Counted from the first letter of the stretch, positions 22,355-31,646 are shown. The stretch is DNA of 64,000 nucleotides from DATMQA01 sp035566895 (GCA_035566895.1 DATMQA010000091.1:39576-103575), one strand, 5' to 3'. Numbers and translations are program-made. Notes: generated by a model from the letters alone, not told the origin.

Positions 22355-24463
22355 GTGCGATTCGTGAGGTCCCTTTTATGGCTCGGGTTTGTGTGCTGCA
22401 CGGGGTTTGCCGCCCGGGCTGCCCACACCCAGGCGCGCTTGCTGCTGCTTGTGGAAACCGCACGGCCCGGCGACACCGTGCTGGCCGGGATCCAACTCCG
22501 CATGGACCCCAAATGGCACACCTACTGGAAGAATCCCGGCGCCTCCGGCATGGCGACAACCATCCAGTGGCAATTGCCGCCGGGTGTCACCGCCGGTGAA
22601 ATCCGATGGCCCCTCCCCGAAAAGCTGCCGGATGCGGACCTGACCACCTACATTTACAAAGACGAAGTGGTGCTGTTGGTGCCGCTCAAGCTTGCGCCGG
22701 ACCTGCGCCCCGGTCCGCTGGAACTCAAGGCGGATGTCGCCTGGCTGGAATGCGAGGTGTCTTGTGTGCGCGCAAGCACCGGTGTCGCGGCCACGCTGAA
22801 CATCGGCGCCGAAACCAAACCTTCAAAAGACGCCGCTGTACTCGCCGCGTGGGAAAAGAAGCTGCCCAAAAGCGGTCAGAGTCTCGCCGCCCGGGCGCGC
22901 TGGGAAAAACCAGCCAACGGCAGCACCCGTTCGCTGCTGCTCGAGTGGACCGGAGGCGCCACGGTAAAAGAGCCCGATTTTTTCCCTGACGGCAGCGAGC
23001 AATTCGAGGTGCAAGGGCCCACCGAAAGAGTGCCGGCGGAACCGGGCAAGGTTCGGCTCCGCAAAGAGGTCAGAAAATTGGAAGGCGATTGGCCGAAGGA
23101 AATTTCGGGAGTGGTCGTGCAAGGCGTCGGCGCCGAACGGGTGGGATGCGAAGTCAAGGCGCCAGTGGAGTCTGGCGCCGCGGTGGCCGCAGTGCCCGTC
23201 CCCCCGCTTTGGCAGATGCTGCTCTATGCCTTCATCGGCGGCTTGATCCTGAACCTGATGCCCTGCGTCTTGCCGGTCATTGCCCTGAAGATCCTCGGCT
23301 TCGTCGGCCAGGCCAGAAACGAGCCGCGCCAGGCGCGCAAGCTCGGGCTGATTTATGCCTTGGGAGTCCTGGTCTCCTTTCTCGCCCTCGCGCTCTTGGT
23401 GATTGGCGTCCAGGCCGCCGGGCACAAAGCCGGCTGGGGCATCCAATTTGGCAATCCTTATTTCCTCCTTGTAATGACGACGCTCGTCACCCTCATCGCG
23501 TTGAACCTCTTCGGCGTTTTCGAGATTACCCTCGGCGGGCGCGCCTTGGGCGCCGCCGCTGGCGCTTCCTCAAAGGAGGGCGCGGTGGGCGCATTCTTTA
23601 ACGGACTGCTGGCGACTGTCCTGGCGACCTCCTGTACCGCGCCGTTTTTAGGCGCCGCCGTCGGCTTTGCTTTGGCCCCAGGTCAGGTTGCGTACGTGAC
23701 TATCATTTTGTTCCTGATGCTCGGTGTCGGCCTGGCATTTCCATACGTCGTGCTCACCTGGCAGCCGGCCTGGCTGAAATTTGTCCCTAAACCCGGTCCT
23801 TGGATGGAACGATTCAAGATCGCGATGGGTTTCCCGATGCTGGCGGCCGCCGTCTGGCTCTTCAGCCTGGTGTCGCTGCACTATGGCGAACGCTCCTGGT
23901 GGCTGGCGATTTTCCTGGTCATGCTCGCCGTTGCCGCCTGGATCTACGGCGAGTTCATCCAGCGCCATCGCGCACATCCCGGAATTTCCGTGGCGGCGCT
24001 CCTCGCGGTCCTTGCGGCTGGTTATTTCTTCGCGCTCGAAGGACACCTCCGCTGGCGCGAGCCGAGCACAAACACCAATAGCAACGTGGCTCTCGCTCAG
24101 GACCCAAACGGTATCCCCTGGCAGGCCTGGACACCTGCCGCTCTCGCGCAAGCGCGAGCCCAAGGACGGCCGGTTCTCGTCGATTTCACCGCCAAATGGT
24201 GCCTCACCTGCAACACGCTCGTCAAACCCGCGCTCGAAAGCTCCTCCGTCCGCAACAAAGTCAAAGACCTGAATGCTGTCGCCTTGCTGGGCGACTACAC
24301 GAGTTTTCACGATGACATCGGGGATGAATTGAAACGCTTCGGTCGCGCCGGGGTGCCGTTGGTGCTGGTCTACCCCAAAGACCCAAACGCCCCTGCGATT
24401 GTCCTCCCGGAGGCTGTGACTCCTGGCATGGTCGTCAATGCCCTCGACCGCGCCGGCAAGTAG
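22355..24463 (+). CDS. DsbD-like thiol:disulfide interchange protein
   Basis: The protein has 702 residues and starts at GTG 22355, with a signal peptide at about 1-23. Residues 25-260 form the periplasmic N-terminal domain of the DsbD/ScsB type (MDPKWHTYWKNPGASG; two cysteines in LECEVSCVRAS). About eight membrane segments follow (290-580), including the redox cysteines in LMPCVLPVIALKILGFV and LATSCTAPFLGAAVG. The C-terminal thioredoxin domain has the active site FTAKWCLTC near residue 615. The protein would carry electrons from cytoplasmic thioredoxin to periplasmic thiol proteins. The length and domain order are normal for the ScsB-like branch. Confidence 0.92.
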   Translation: MRFVRSLLWLGFVCCTGFAARAAHTQARLLLLVETARPGDTVLAGIQLRMDPKWHTYWKNPGASGMATTIQWQLPPGVTAGEIRWPLPEKLPDADLTTYIYKDEVVLLVPLKLAPDLRPGPLELKADVAWLECEVSCVRASTGVAATLNIGAETKPSKDAAVLAAWEKKLPKSGQSLAARARWEKPANGSTRSLLLEWTGGATVKEPDFFPDGSEQFEVQGPTERVPAEPGKVRLRKEVRKLEGDWPKEISGVVVQGVGAERVGCEVKAPVESGAAVAAVPVPPLWQMLLYAFIGGLILNLMPCVLPVIALKILGFVGQARNEPRQARKLGLIYALGVLVSFLALALLVIGVQAAGHKAGWGIQFGNPYFLLVMTTLVTLIALNLFGVFEITLGGRALGAAAGASSKEGAVGAFFNGLLATVLATSCTAPFLGAAVGFALAPGQVAYVTIILFLMLGVGLAFPYVVLTWQPAWLKFVPKPGPWMERFKIAMGFPMLAAAVWLFSLVSLHYGERSWWLAIFLVMLAVAAWIYGEFIQRHRAHPGISVAALLAVLAAGYFFALEGHLRWREPSTNTNSNVALAQDPNGIPWQAWTPAALAQARAQGRPVLVDFTAKWCLTCNTLVKPALESSSVRNKVKDLNAVALLGDYTSFHDDIGDELKRFGRAGVPLVLVYPKDPNAPAIVLPEAVTPGMVVNALDRAGK

Positions 24464-24535
24464 CCCTGAACTATCAGGATCTTTACGAAACAAAAGACGG
24501 CAGGCTATAAAACAGGCCACAACCTCAATATCCGT

Positions 24536-24800
24536 CCGTATTTACCGGGTCCCGATGCCGTGGACATCAAAAACAGCCCCTGTTTACCGTGCCCTGACTA
24601 GTTGCAGATTAATGATCCGCCGTATTTACCGTGCCCAGATGCAAAAAGCATCAAAAACAGCCCGTGTTTACCATGCCCTGACGGATTGCAGATTCACAAT
24701 CGCCCGTGTTTACCGGGTCCTGACGGATCCTGACGGATGCTGACGGATAACCTGACGGATTAAAAACTCAAAATCGCCCGTGTTTACCGAGGTCCTGACG
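24536..24800. repeat. Higher-order tandem repeat with TTTACCG core
   Basis: Six copies of a ~22-base motif of the form CCGTGTTTACCGGGTCCTGA begin at about 24536, 24579, 24619, 24662, 24703 and 24778. The sequences between them also repeat, alternating a CATCAAAAACAGCC type and a TTGCAGATT type. The real unit is therefore about 83-86 bases, with two fairly complete units and one decayed unit in which CTGACGGAT is itself reiterated. One spacer forms the hairpin GATGCAAAAAGCATC. Confidence 0.85.
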
Positions 24801-24887
24801 ACCTGACGGATCAAAGGGGGGGTACTATATACATATATGCCTATACCCTGCACATCACCTCGTCTGGCTTCGTCCATCTATCCCAAA

Positions 24888-25000
24888 CTGCAACTAACAT
24901 CGACTAACATCGACTAACCGCGGCAAACCGCGACCAACATTCATTAAATCACTTTAACCTAATTCAGCCTGATTTAGGTTAATTCAGCCTAATTTAACCA
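24888..25000. repeat. Iteron-like direct repeats
   Basis: CAACTAACAT/CGACTAACAT units follow each other at 10-base spacing (from about 24890). Then TAATTCAGCCT occurs twice exactly 20 bases apart (24960 and 24980), flanked by TTTAACC on both sides. The region is AT-rich compared with its surroundings. The regular helical spacing suggests protein binding, but no replication or partition gene is next to it. Confidence 0.6.
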
Positions 25001-25124
25001 CAAACACCTCGTAGAGCCTTGGAGGGCCCCGACTAAGCATGGGCCGGTGAGGTTTGCAATCGGTTAAAGGTTGAGTGGTCCTGGTGTTACCCACTTGCGA
25101 GGGGAGCCTCTCTTCCAACACCCG

Positions 25125-28100
25125 CTAGGGCCGGCTGATGCGAATGCGCAAGTAGTGAGCGGCGGAAGAAGGCACCAGGGTATTGTCGGTGACGGTGACG
25201 GTTTCCGTGCCATCATGGTTATCGACCGCGGTTAGGGTCGTGAAGGCAGGACCGGATTGCCAGACACCAGAACCAGGGTTGTCGGTCACGTCGAATAAAT
25301 AACTAATATCCGTGGGTGCGGGGTGCGTGCGTTTGAACGTGACAGTCAAATGGTTGTTAGTCACGGCGTTGGTAATCGGTGAGGGGTTCGGAATGTTTGG
25401 GTTAGTGTTAAAGGCGTACTCAAAGATGTTAAGCAAGCCGTCGTGGTCCGGATCAGCGCCGTCGGCGGCGTTGCCGGTGTTGCCGATCGTGCCGAAATTG
25501 GCGAAACGCCATTGATCAATGGGTAAAGCCACATAAAGGGTGACCGGCAGCACGGTCAAAGACAGCGCCGGGTCCGCCGTCTGGACCAGGAGCGTAGCGG
25601 TATAAGTACCGTTGCTCAGGCGGGAGGGATTCAACGAAAGATTCACCACTTCGCTGTTGGACCTGGGCACCAGCGCGGCGTTGGCTGACAGGCTCAGCCA
25701 GGGCGTTGGGCTGAGTCGCACGGCAAACCCGCTCTGCAAATAGCCCTGATTATACGCGACTTGGAGGCCCTGGTTGCCGACGGCATTCTGCAGGCCGACA
25801 GTGCAGGCATTCGAGATTCCGACGGTCTGATATTGCATGAGGATTTCGCCGGTCGTCTTGAGAATCAGTTGGCAGGTGACATTGGTGGCGGTGCCTTTGA
25901 TGGGCGCTTTTTGAAATTGAAGCGTGAACGTGCCGGTGATGGAGTCTGTTGCGCAGAAGATTTTCCCGGCGGTGCTCAAGTCGAGGTCATTCCAAAAAAA
26001 CGCAATGCAATTCGAGGGCGCCAGGGAGTTGGGTAGGGTCCGGTTCGTCGAAGTGTCTCCGGCGAAGGGATTGAACGACACAAAACCGTTGGGGGACACA
26101 TAAAGTTGAGTGTACAAGCCAGGCGATTGGGCGCCGCTGAAAAAGGGGAAGCTAAAACCGATATCGATGGGTCCCGCGATGCCTTCATCTTTAGCATTCT
26201 TAACTGTGAGCGCGGTAAAATTGGTAGTGAGGTCCCGGCCAATGCCAGAAATGTCTCTCCAGGCAAAGACTGGTCCGCCGAGTTGGGATGAGTTCATCGC
26301 GCTGTAGATGACGGAGTTGGCGCCCGTTACGCTGAGGGAATAGGCAAGGGGCAGGCCGCCGCTGTTGGTAATGAGGAGCGGAAGGCTCAGGGCGGGCGAA
26401 TTAGAGCCGAGGGCCTGGGTCAAGGCAGGAGCGAAAAGGCCGGCCTGCGCCGGCTGGCCGGTAAAGAATGCGACCGAGCGAAGGAGCGGCGGGACGGTGA
26501 GCGTAACAGGATTGGTGTCGGCGACGGAGAAGGTGAAGTTGCTTAGGGCCGCGCCGGCGAAAGTGTCCCACCAGGTGGCGGCGTAGGTGCCGGGTTGGAG
26601 CCCGCCAAGCGGAACCGTGCCGCCCAAGGTGGCAGTGGCATTTGGGTAATAGATATTGGTGCGGTGCCACAGCCAAAGGGTGGCGAAATTGGAATTACCA
26701 ATCTGATAGGCGCCGAGCATCGAAGCGTAGGGGTTCAGAGTGAGATTGCCGAGGTTGACCCAATCCTGACCAGGGTTGTAGAGCTTCACAGTGTGCGGAC
26801 CGGCCGGGACGCTCACGGAGAGAGTGTAGTTGGTGTTTACGTCGGCGGTGTTAGTGGGGAACGAGATTGAATTAGCCACGCCGCCATCCAGGTAGATAGT
26901 CAAGCTCGCGCCGGACTTAGCGATGATGAGGACCTGGACGGAGAACGTGCCGTTAGTCGGGTAATTGACGAGAAAGGTAAAGCCGTTGGGGGTCATGCTG
27001 CGATGGAAGTTGCCTTGTAAAAAACTGGGCAGCGTGCCGATGCCGCTGGGCGCAGTGTCTCCCACCGTAAACGTATCCTGAGTGGCATCCGCATACCCGC
27101 CGCCGGGCGCAAAAACCAGGGCGGTGCCCTGCGCGCAGGTCACGTGCGGCGCCGACCGGGTCAGCGTCTGTTGGTCCGCCAGACCTGAATAGAGCACGAA
27201 GTCGCGCCCAGCATGGAAAAGGCCATAAGCATTATCAGCCTCCAAGCCGTCGCCGTACCATTGCTGAGCGGCGCCGGACTGGGCGCCCATGAGGCCAGCC
27301 CAAATCGGTGCGTGGAATCCCAGGAAGGGGACGCCGTTCGAGCCGCATTCACCGCTGAAGATGGGTTTGACGGGCTGTCCGGCGGGCACGCCCGGGGCAC
27401 CTTGCAGGCCTGAGATGAGATCGCTCGGATAATCATGGTGCTGATAGTAATCGCATTGATTCCAGATTTGCTGGTTCAACTGCGAACTGGTGGTAATCAA
27501 GTGCTGATAAACGTCCTGCGACCGGATGAACTGGGCCATCTCATCGTGCCAGGCGGCAATGTTCGTCCATTGATTGGCATAGGCCGCATCGGTGAACTGG
27601 ACTTCATTAAACAACTCCCAGCCCATGATCGCCGGCGAGTAGCCCCAGCGGGCGACGATGTAACGAAACTTCCGTTTGGTGAGTGCCCCGGCCTGAGCAT
27701 TGGTAAAGAACTGGGTTGCGTTGGTGAGGAACCCGCCGTTGGCACTGTTGTAAGGATTCTGCTCCCACTGCGGGTTGACGTTGCTGCCGGGAATGCTGGC
27801 GTATTGGCCATGATGTTGCAGCGTCACCTGGAAGAAGATACCGGCCTGCTCCGCGGCGCTGACAATGGCATCCCATTTCTGCGCCACCGGCAGGCTGAAG
27901 GTGCCGAAGGTGCCGACCTTGGGCCATTCGAGGTTCAAGCTGTCGTAAAAATTCATCATCCAAACCCGGGACCAGTTCTCGCGTGCTCCGCCGAGTTTGG
28001 CGAAGATCGTCGGAAGCTGAGTATTGTTAGTCCACCAGGCGACATCGTGCCCGAGGGGGAAATGTCGGCGGCCATTGCTGGTGATAAAGCGGTTGGTGTT

Positions 28101-28502
28101 GGCCGGGTCTACGCGCACGTAGCCTGGACTGGTAGGTGTGCCGGCAACGGTCCAGGAGGCCGGCTGCAGATTGGCGACTGTGATGGGGAGGCCATTCATG
28201 TTAACGCCGGCGACCTGATAAATACCAGCGAGCGTTGGCGTGTGGCGCACCCGCCAGGTGGTGCCGCCGTCAAAGAATGCGAGGAGCGTATTGGTGGTGC
28301 CATCCGGCTGGGCAATCTGCACGCGGACATCCGTTTGGGTGTAATCGAAAGGGTCGGTAGCCAGGCCGGCGAGGTTGAAGGAGGCCTCGATTTTGGGATA
28401 AACATCGGCCCGCGCGGATACTGCAAACAAAAACCCGCAGACAATTTGTCCGCAGATAACGCGGATTGACGCAGATTTTATATTCTTTTTCTTTTGCTTC
28501 AT
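25125..28502 (-). CDS. Secreted GH5-like glycoside hydrolase with DUF5060 domain
   Basis: From ATG 28502 the protein has 1125 residues; a start three codons upstream is possible. A basic N-terminus and hydrophobic stretch (IRVICGQIVCGFLFAVSARA) form a signal peptide. A DUF5060-type beta-sandwich (EASFNLAGLATDPFDYT..) precedes a TIM-barrel domain with FPLGHDVAWW and WSRVWMMNFYD. WELFNEVQF, near residue 298, holds the probable acid/base Glu, and IFSGECGSNG, near 384, the probable nucleophile. This is the layout of family-5-like cellulases/mannanases of the DUF4038/DUF5060 group. The second half has beta-rich domains and a 'DPDHDGLLNIFEYAFNTNP' segment typical of verrucomicrobial secreted proteins. 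The exact substrate is unknown. It is divergent from the oxidoreductase gene. Confidence 0.85.
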   Translation of the reverse strand: MKQKKKNIKSASIRVICGQIVCGFLFAVSARADVYPKIEASFNLAGLATDPFDYTQTDVRVQIAQPDGTTNTLLAFFDGGTTWRVRHTPTLAGIYQVAGVNMNGLPITVANLQPASWTVAGTPTSPGYVRVDPANTNRFITSNGRRHFPLGHDVAWWTNNTQLPTIFAKLGGARENWSRVWMMNFYDSLNLEWPKVGTFGTFSLPVAQKWDAIVSAAEQAGIFFQVTLQHHGQYASIPGSNVNPQWEQNPYNSANGGFLTNATQFFTNAQAGALTKRKFRYIVARWGYSPAIMGWELFNEVQFTDAAYANQWTNIAAWHDEMAQFIRSQDVYQHLITTSSQLNQQIWNQCDYYQHHDYPSDLISGLQGAPGVPAGQPVKPIFSGECGSNGVPFLGFHAPIWAGLMGAQSGAAQQWYGDGLEADNAYGLFHAGRDFVLYSGLADQQTLTRSAPHVTCAQGTALVFAPGGGYADATQDTFTVGDTAPSGIGTLPSFLQGNFHRSMTPNGFTFLVNYPTNGTFSVQVLIIAKSGASLTIYLDGGVANSISFPTNTADVNTNYTLSVSVPAGPHTVKLYNPGQDWVNLGNLTLNPYASMLGAYQIGNSNFATLWLWHRTNIYYPNATATLGGTVPLGGLQPGTYAATWWDTFAGAALSNFTFSVADTNPVTLTVPPLLRSVAFFTGQPAQAGLFAPALTQALGSNSPALSLPLLITNSGGLPLAYSLSVTGANSVIYSAMNSSQLGGPVFAWRDISGIGRDLTTNFTALTVKNAKDEGIAGPIDIGFSFPFFSGAQSPGLYTQLYVSPNGFVSFNPFAGDTSTNRTLPNSLAPSNCIAFFWNDLDLSTAGKIFCATDSITGTFTLQFQKAPIKGTATNVTCQLILKTTGEILMQYQTVGISNACTVGLQNAVGNQGLQVAYNQGYLQSGFAVRLSPTPWLSLSANAALVPRSNSEVVNLSLNPSRLSNGTYTATLLVQTADPALSLTVLPVTLYVALPIDQWRFANFGTIGNTGNAADGADPDHDGLLNIFEYAFNTNPNIPNPSPITNAVTNNHLTVTFKRTHPAPTDISYLFDVTDNPGSGVWQSGPAFTTLTAVDNHDGTETVTVTDNTLVPSSAAHYLRIRISRP

Positions 28503-28665
28503 CGGGGCCAATCGGCGTTATTTGCGGGCGCAGGGTTCGCATAATACTCCTGCATTCCCGGTGAGAATCAACGGAAATCGAGGACAAAGTTTGACAAGGC
28601 GAAGCCGAATTGGTTCGCTGTCGTCAGGTTCTGAAAAGCCCACGATGAAAATGAAAGGACTCCCA

Positions 28666-29910
28666 ATGACTGCATCTCAAAATACGGACCAAACCAAATT
28701 TTCTTCTCCGATCACGCGGCGGCGTTTTTTGGCCGGGACCAGCGCCTCGGTGCTGGCGTTCACGGTGATCAAACCCGAACTGGTCGGCGGAGCGGCGGCC
28801 AATTCGAAAATCGACCTGGGCCTCATCGGGTGCGGCGGGCGGGGCAAATGGATTGCCGATCTATTCAGGAAGCACGGGGGCTACAATGTCGTGGCCGTGG
28901 CAGATTATTTCCAGGACCGCGCGGACGGCGCCGGGGAGCAGTTCAAGATAGAGGCTTCCAACCGCTACACGGGCCTATCGGGTTACCGGAAGCTCCTCGA
29001 ACAAAAGCTCGACGCGGTCGCCATTGAAAGCCCGCCCTATTTCCATCCCGAACACGCCGCCGCGGCGGTCGAGGCCGGGCGGCACGTTTATCTGGCCAAA
29101 CCCGTGGCGGTGGATGTGCCGGGCTGCCTGACCGTCGAGGAGAGCGGGAAGAAAGCCACGGCAAAGAAGCTTTGTTTCCAGGTCGATTTTCAAACTCGCG
29201 CCAACAAGCTGTACCAAGACGCGGCGCGACGGGTTCACGAGGGCGAACTGGGGAAAATCGTATCGGTCGAGGCAAATTACCAGTGCGGCGCGACGTGGGA
29301 CAGCATGGACCAGTTGCTGCGCAAAGACCCGAAGAATCCTGAGACGCGCCTGCGGGCCTGGGGTGTCAGCCGCGTGCTTTCGGGCGATATTATCACCGAA
29401 CAAAACATTCACACGCTGGATGTCGCCTGCTGGATGCTCGATGCGGCGCCGGTGCGGGCAGAGGGCACGGGTGGACGCGCGCGGGATTTTCTCGGTGATT
29501 GCTGGGACCATTTCGCGGTCATATTTTATTTCCCCAACGACCTGGTGGTCAGCTTCAACTCGCATCAATCGGGTTTCGGTTATGACGACATCATGTGCCG
29601 GGTGTACGGCTTAAAGGGCACTGTGGACACGCACTACTTTGGGAACGTGATGGTCAAGACGACCGACTATTACAACTCCGGCAGCGTGGGCAGTCTTTAT
29701 ACCGATGGGGTGGTAACCAATGTCGCCACTTTCCACGACAGTATCACGCGGGGCGAATGCGGCAACCCGACGGTGGCGCAGAGCGTGCGGAGCAATTTGA
29801 CGACGATCCTTGGGCGGATGGCGGCTTACAAGAACGGAGCGGTCACGTGGCAGGAGATGATGCGGGGGAAGGAGAAACTCGTGGCGGATTTGAAGGGGTT
29901 GAGGGAGTGA
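28666..29910 (+). CDS. Tat-exported Gfo/Idh/MocA-family oxidoreductase
   Basis: The protein has 414 residues. I chose ATG 28666 because AAAGGA lies 5 bases before it and the Tat signal (ITRRRFLAGTSASVLAF) then begins near residue 17; an upstream start at 28645 is also in frame. After the signal comes the Rossmann nucleotide-binding motif KIDLGLIGCGGRGKW, then the family's YLAKPVAVDVPGC region in place of the usual EKP. The C-terminal domain carries SGDIITEQNIHTLDV. Members oxidise or reduce sugars, inositols and glycosides with tightly bound NAD(P). The Tat signal means export already folded with cofactor. It is probably linked to periplasmic sugar processing with the glycosidase next door. 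Confidence 0.9.
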   Translation: MTASQNTDQTKFSSPITRRRFLAGTSASVLAFTVIKPELVGGAAANSKIDLGLIGCGGRGKWIADLFRKHGGYNVVAVADYFQDRADGAGEQFKIEASNRYTGLSGYRKLLEQKLDAVAIESPPYFHPEHAAAAVEAGRHVYLAKPVAVDVPGCLTVEESGKKATAKKLCFQVDFQTRANKLYQDAARRVHEGELGKIVSVEANYQCGATWDSMDQLLRKDPKNPETRLRAWGVSRVLSGDIITEQNIHTLDVACWMLDAAPVRAEGTGGRARDFLGDCWDHFAVIFYFPNDLVVSFNSHQSGFGYDDIMCRVYGLKGTVDTHYFGNVMVKTTDYYNSGSVGSLYTDGVVTNVATFHDSITRGECGNPTVAQSVRSNLTTILGRMAAYKNGAVTWQEMMRGKEKLVADLKGLRE

Positions 29911-30426
29911 GAGACCGTGATGCGTGATGGGTGATGGGTGAAGGAGTTGCGCGCCTGTGAGGCGTGGTTGATCGGCCGGCCAGCAGGTTAAAAACGATTG
30001 AAAATCTGCGCTACGGGGTTGGGCTGTGAGGCCATTTCAGGGCCTGCCGGAGCGCGTTCTGCCCATCCTGAACAAAGTTCGCCACTTTCTTAAGGTGGGT
30101 GCAGCCACGAGGTGCGTGGCAACCCCTCGCTTTAGACGCCAAACCGCTGGCCTGCCTCGCTTGGCAGCCAAGCCGTTCCGCCGCTTTTCACGGGGTTTCT
30201 TCGCTTCGATTGCATTACGTTCATCATTTCATTGACAATATTTCAACGAAATGGCTTGGGCTTTTTGGCGGCTGGCGTCGTCCTTGCTCTCTTGGGTGTG
30301 CATGCGAATGGACGAGTTATGGTTGTGGGTAGGATGGTTTGGCCAGATCTTGAGGAGCCATCTCGAATCCGCTTTGCGAACCAAAACTCGTTCGCGGAAA
30401 GAGCGTCCTCAACCCCTTGATGAGCT
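29911..30426. other. 516-base intergenic region with hairpins
   Basis: It starts with a GTGATGC/GTGATGG heptamer run (29917-29943). In the middle are small hairpins, for example GCCACGAGGTGCGTGGC near 30107 and CTTGGCAGCCAAG near 30159. A TTG-started frame at 30232-30420 (62 codons) begins with a hydrophobic stretch, but has no ribosome-binding site and no recognisable homology, so it is not called. Confidence 0.5.
29917..29943. repeat. GTGATGC/GTGATGG heptamer run
   Basis: Four head-to-tail 7-base words (GTGATGC, GTGATGG, GTGATGG, GTGAAGG) lie just after the stop of the oxidoreductase gene. There is no matching second arm nearby. The same words occur after the NasS-like gene at 31737. Confidence 0.85.
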
Positions 30427-31551
30427 ATGAGCCGAGCCAGGTTGCCTCTGTTGCGGTGGCACGAACCGTTGCGCGTGGGTTTCCTGCCAGTGAGCGATTG
30501 TGCGCCGTTGGTCTATGCCCGCGAAGCGGATTTGTTTGAAAAATATGATTTGGAAGTCGAGTTGGAACGCGAAAACAGTTGGGCCAGCCTTCGGGACAAA
30601 GTCATTGATGGGGAGTTGGATGCGGCGCACGCGCCCGCGACGCTGCCGTTCCTGGCCAACCTGGGGCTGGACTCCGACCCTTGCGCGTGTGTCAGCGGCC
30701 TGGTACTGAGCCTGCAGGGCAGCGCGATCACGATTTCCCGCCAGCTTTGGGAGCAAGGCGTGCGGGACGCGGCGACGCTGCGCGAGCAAATCTACCGGAC
30801 CTGGGGCAAACGGAGTTACACGTTCGGGGTGTCATTCTCATTCTCGACACAGGAATTGTTGCTGCGGCACTGGTTCAAATCCGCCGGCATTATCCCGGAA
30901 GTCGAGATTCGGATCGTGGCGATTCCGCCCGAACAGATGTTCCCGACGCTCAAATTGGGCTACATCGATGGATATTGCGTCAGCGAACCGTGGACCTCGG
31001 TTGCAGTGCAGGCGGGGGTGGGGGTCTGCGTCGCCACCAGCGCGCAACTGGCGCCGCGGCATCCGGAGAAAGTGCTGATGGTGCGCCAGAGTTTCGCGAC
31101 TGGCCGGGCCGATGAGCACGAACGGCTGGTGGCGGCCCTGCTGGAGGCTTGCGCGTTCTGCGACGCGCCGGAGAATCGATGGCAACTAAGCGACCTGCTG
31201 GCCCAGCCGCATTATGTGAACGCCCCCGCGGAGTGCATCCAGGCCGGTCTGGCCGGACAATTCAGTTGCAGCGTCCCGGGCAACGCCAGCCCCGTTGATG
31301 ACCTGGTCGTCTTCCATCGCGACAACGCTAATGAACCCTGCGACGGCAAAGCCAGGTGGCTCATGAATGAACTTTATGAACTGCTGAAAAACACGATCTT
31401 CAAGTATCAAAAACAGGAGCGGACGCCGGTGCTAAAAAACATTTTTCGCCGGGACATCTTCGCGCGAGGCCAGGCGCTCCTGCTCGAGGCGACCGGCAAA
31501 ACGGATACTGAGGGTTGCGGCGAGGCCGTGCCGGCGGGTTCCGGTGCGTAG
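30427..31551 (+). CDS. NrtA/NasS-like substrate-binding protein without signal peptide
   Basis: The protein has 374 residues and resembles the nitrate/bicarbonate-binding proteins NrtA and CmpA: LRVGFLPVSDCAPLVYARE, YDLEVELERENSWASLRDKV, DAAHAPATLPFLANLG, then GYIDGYCVSEPWTSVAVQAG. It lacks both a signal peptide and a lipobox, so it should be cytoplasmic, like NasS, the nitrate/nitrite sensor that controls the antiterminator NasT. No NasT or nitrate-assimilation gene is in the window. The stop codon TAG (31549-31551) lies inside the left arm of a 28-base inverted repeat, so the last codons may have been changed by its insertion. The ligand is inferred only. Confidence 0.8.
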   Translation: MSRARLPLLRWHEPLRVGFLPVSDCAPLVYAREADLFEKYDLEVELERENSWASLRDKVIDGELDAAHAPATLPFLANLGLDSDPCACVSGLVLSLQGSAITISRQLWEQGVRDAATLREQIYRTWGKRSYTFGVSFSFSTQELLLRHWFKSAGIIPEVEIRIVAIPPEQMFPTLKLGYIDGYCVSEPWTSVAVQAGVGVCVATSAQLAPRHPEKVLMVRQSFATGRADEHERLVAALLEACAFCDAPENRWQLSDLLAQPHYVNAPAECIQAGLAGQFSCSVPGNASPVDDLVVFHRDNANEPCDGKARWLMNELYELLKNTIFKYQKQERTPVLKNIFRRDIFARGQALLLEATGKTDTEGCGEAVPAGSGA

Positions 31552-31646
31552 CAGCCGACGTCAGGAGGCTCTGATTAACTGCGGATTGGGGATACGGAGT
31601 GCAGCACAGCGAGAAAACATCAGAGCCTCCTTACGTCGGCTGCTAC
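31548..31646. repeat. 28-bp inverted repeat flanking a 43-base loop
   Basis: The left arm is 31548-31575 (begins GTAGCAGCCGACGTCAGGAG) and the right arm 31619-31646 (ends CTTACGTCGGCTGCTAC). The arms are complementary at 27 of 28 positions. The element overlaps the end of the NasS-like gene and provides its stop codon. It has the size of a small non-autonomous repeat element. Confidence 0.9.

Larger units (their letters stand above)
24464..25124. other. 661-base gene-free region made of repeats
   Basis: This region between the converging DsbD-like and glycosidase genes holds a degenerate tandem array (24536-24800) and then an AT-richer stretch (24825-25010) with 10-base and 20-base direct repeats. 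No frame in it looks coding: the plus frame 24438-24743 only translates the repeat. No hairpin followed by a T-run was found. Confidence 0.7.

Noticed and set aside
24438..24743. Plus-strand open frame of 101 codons
   Set aside because: It only translates the tandem repeat (VYRxLTD units) and starts inside the DsbD-like gene; no ribosome-binding site.
24536..24800. Repeats spaced about 41 bases, CRISPR-like at first sight
   Set aside because: The repeats are degenerate, the spacers repeat among themselves in an alternating pattern and are only ~20 bases long, and no cas gene is near.
27435..28469. Plus-strand frame of 344 codons opposite the glycosidase gene
   Set aside because: The minus-strand frame has a signal peptide and catalytic motifs; the plus frame has none.
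30232..30420. Possible small membrane protein (62 codons, TTG start)
   Set aside because: Hydrophobic start is suggestive, but there is no ribosome-binding site, no conservation argument and the start codon is weak.
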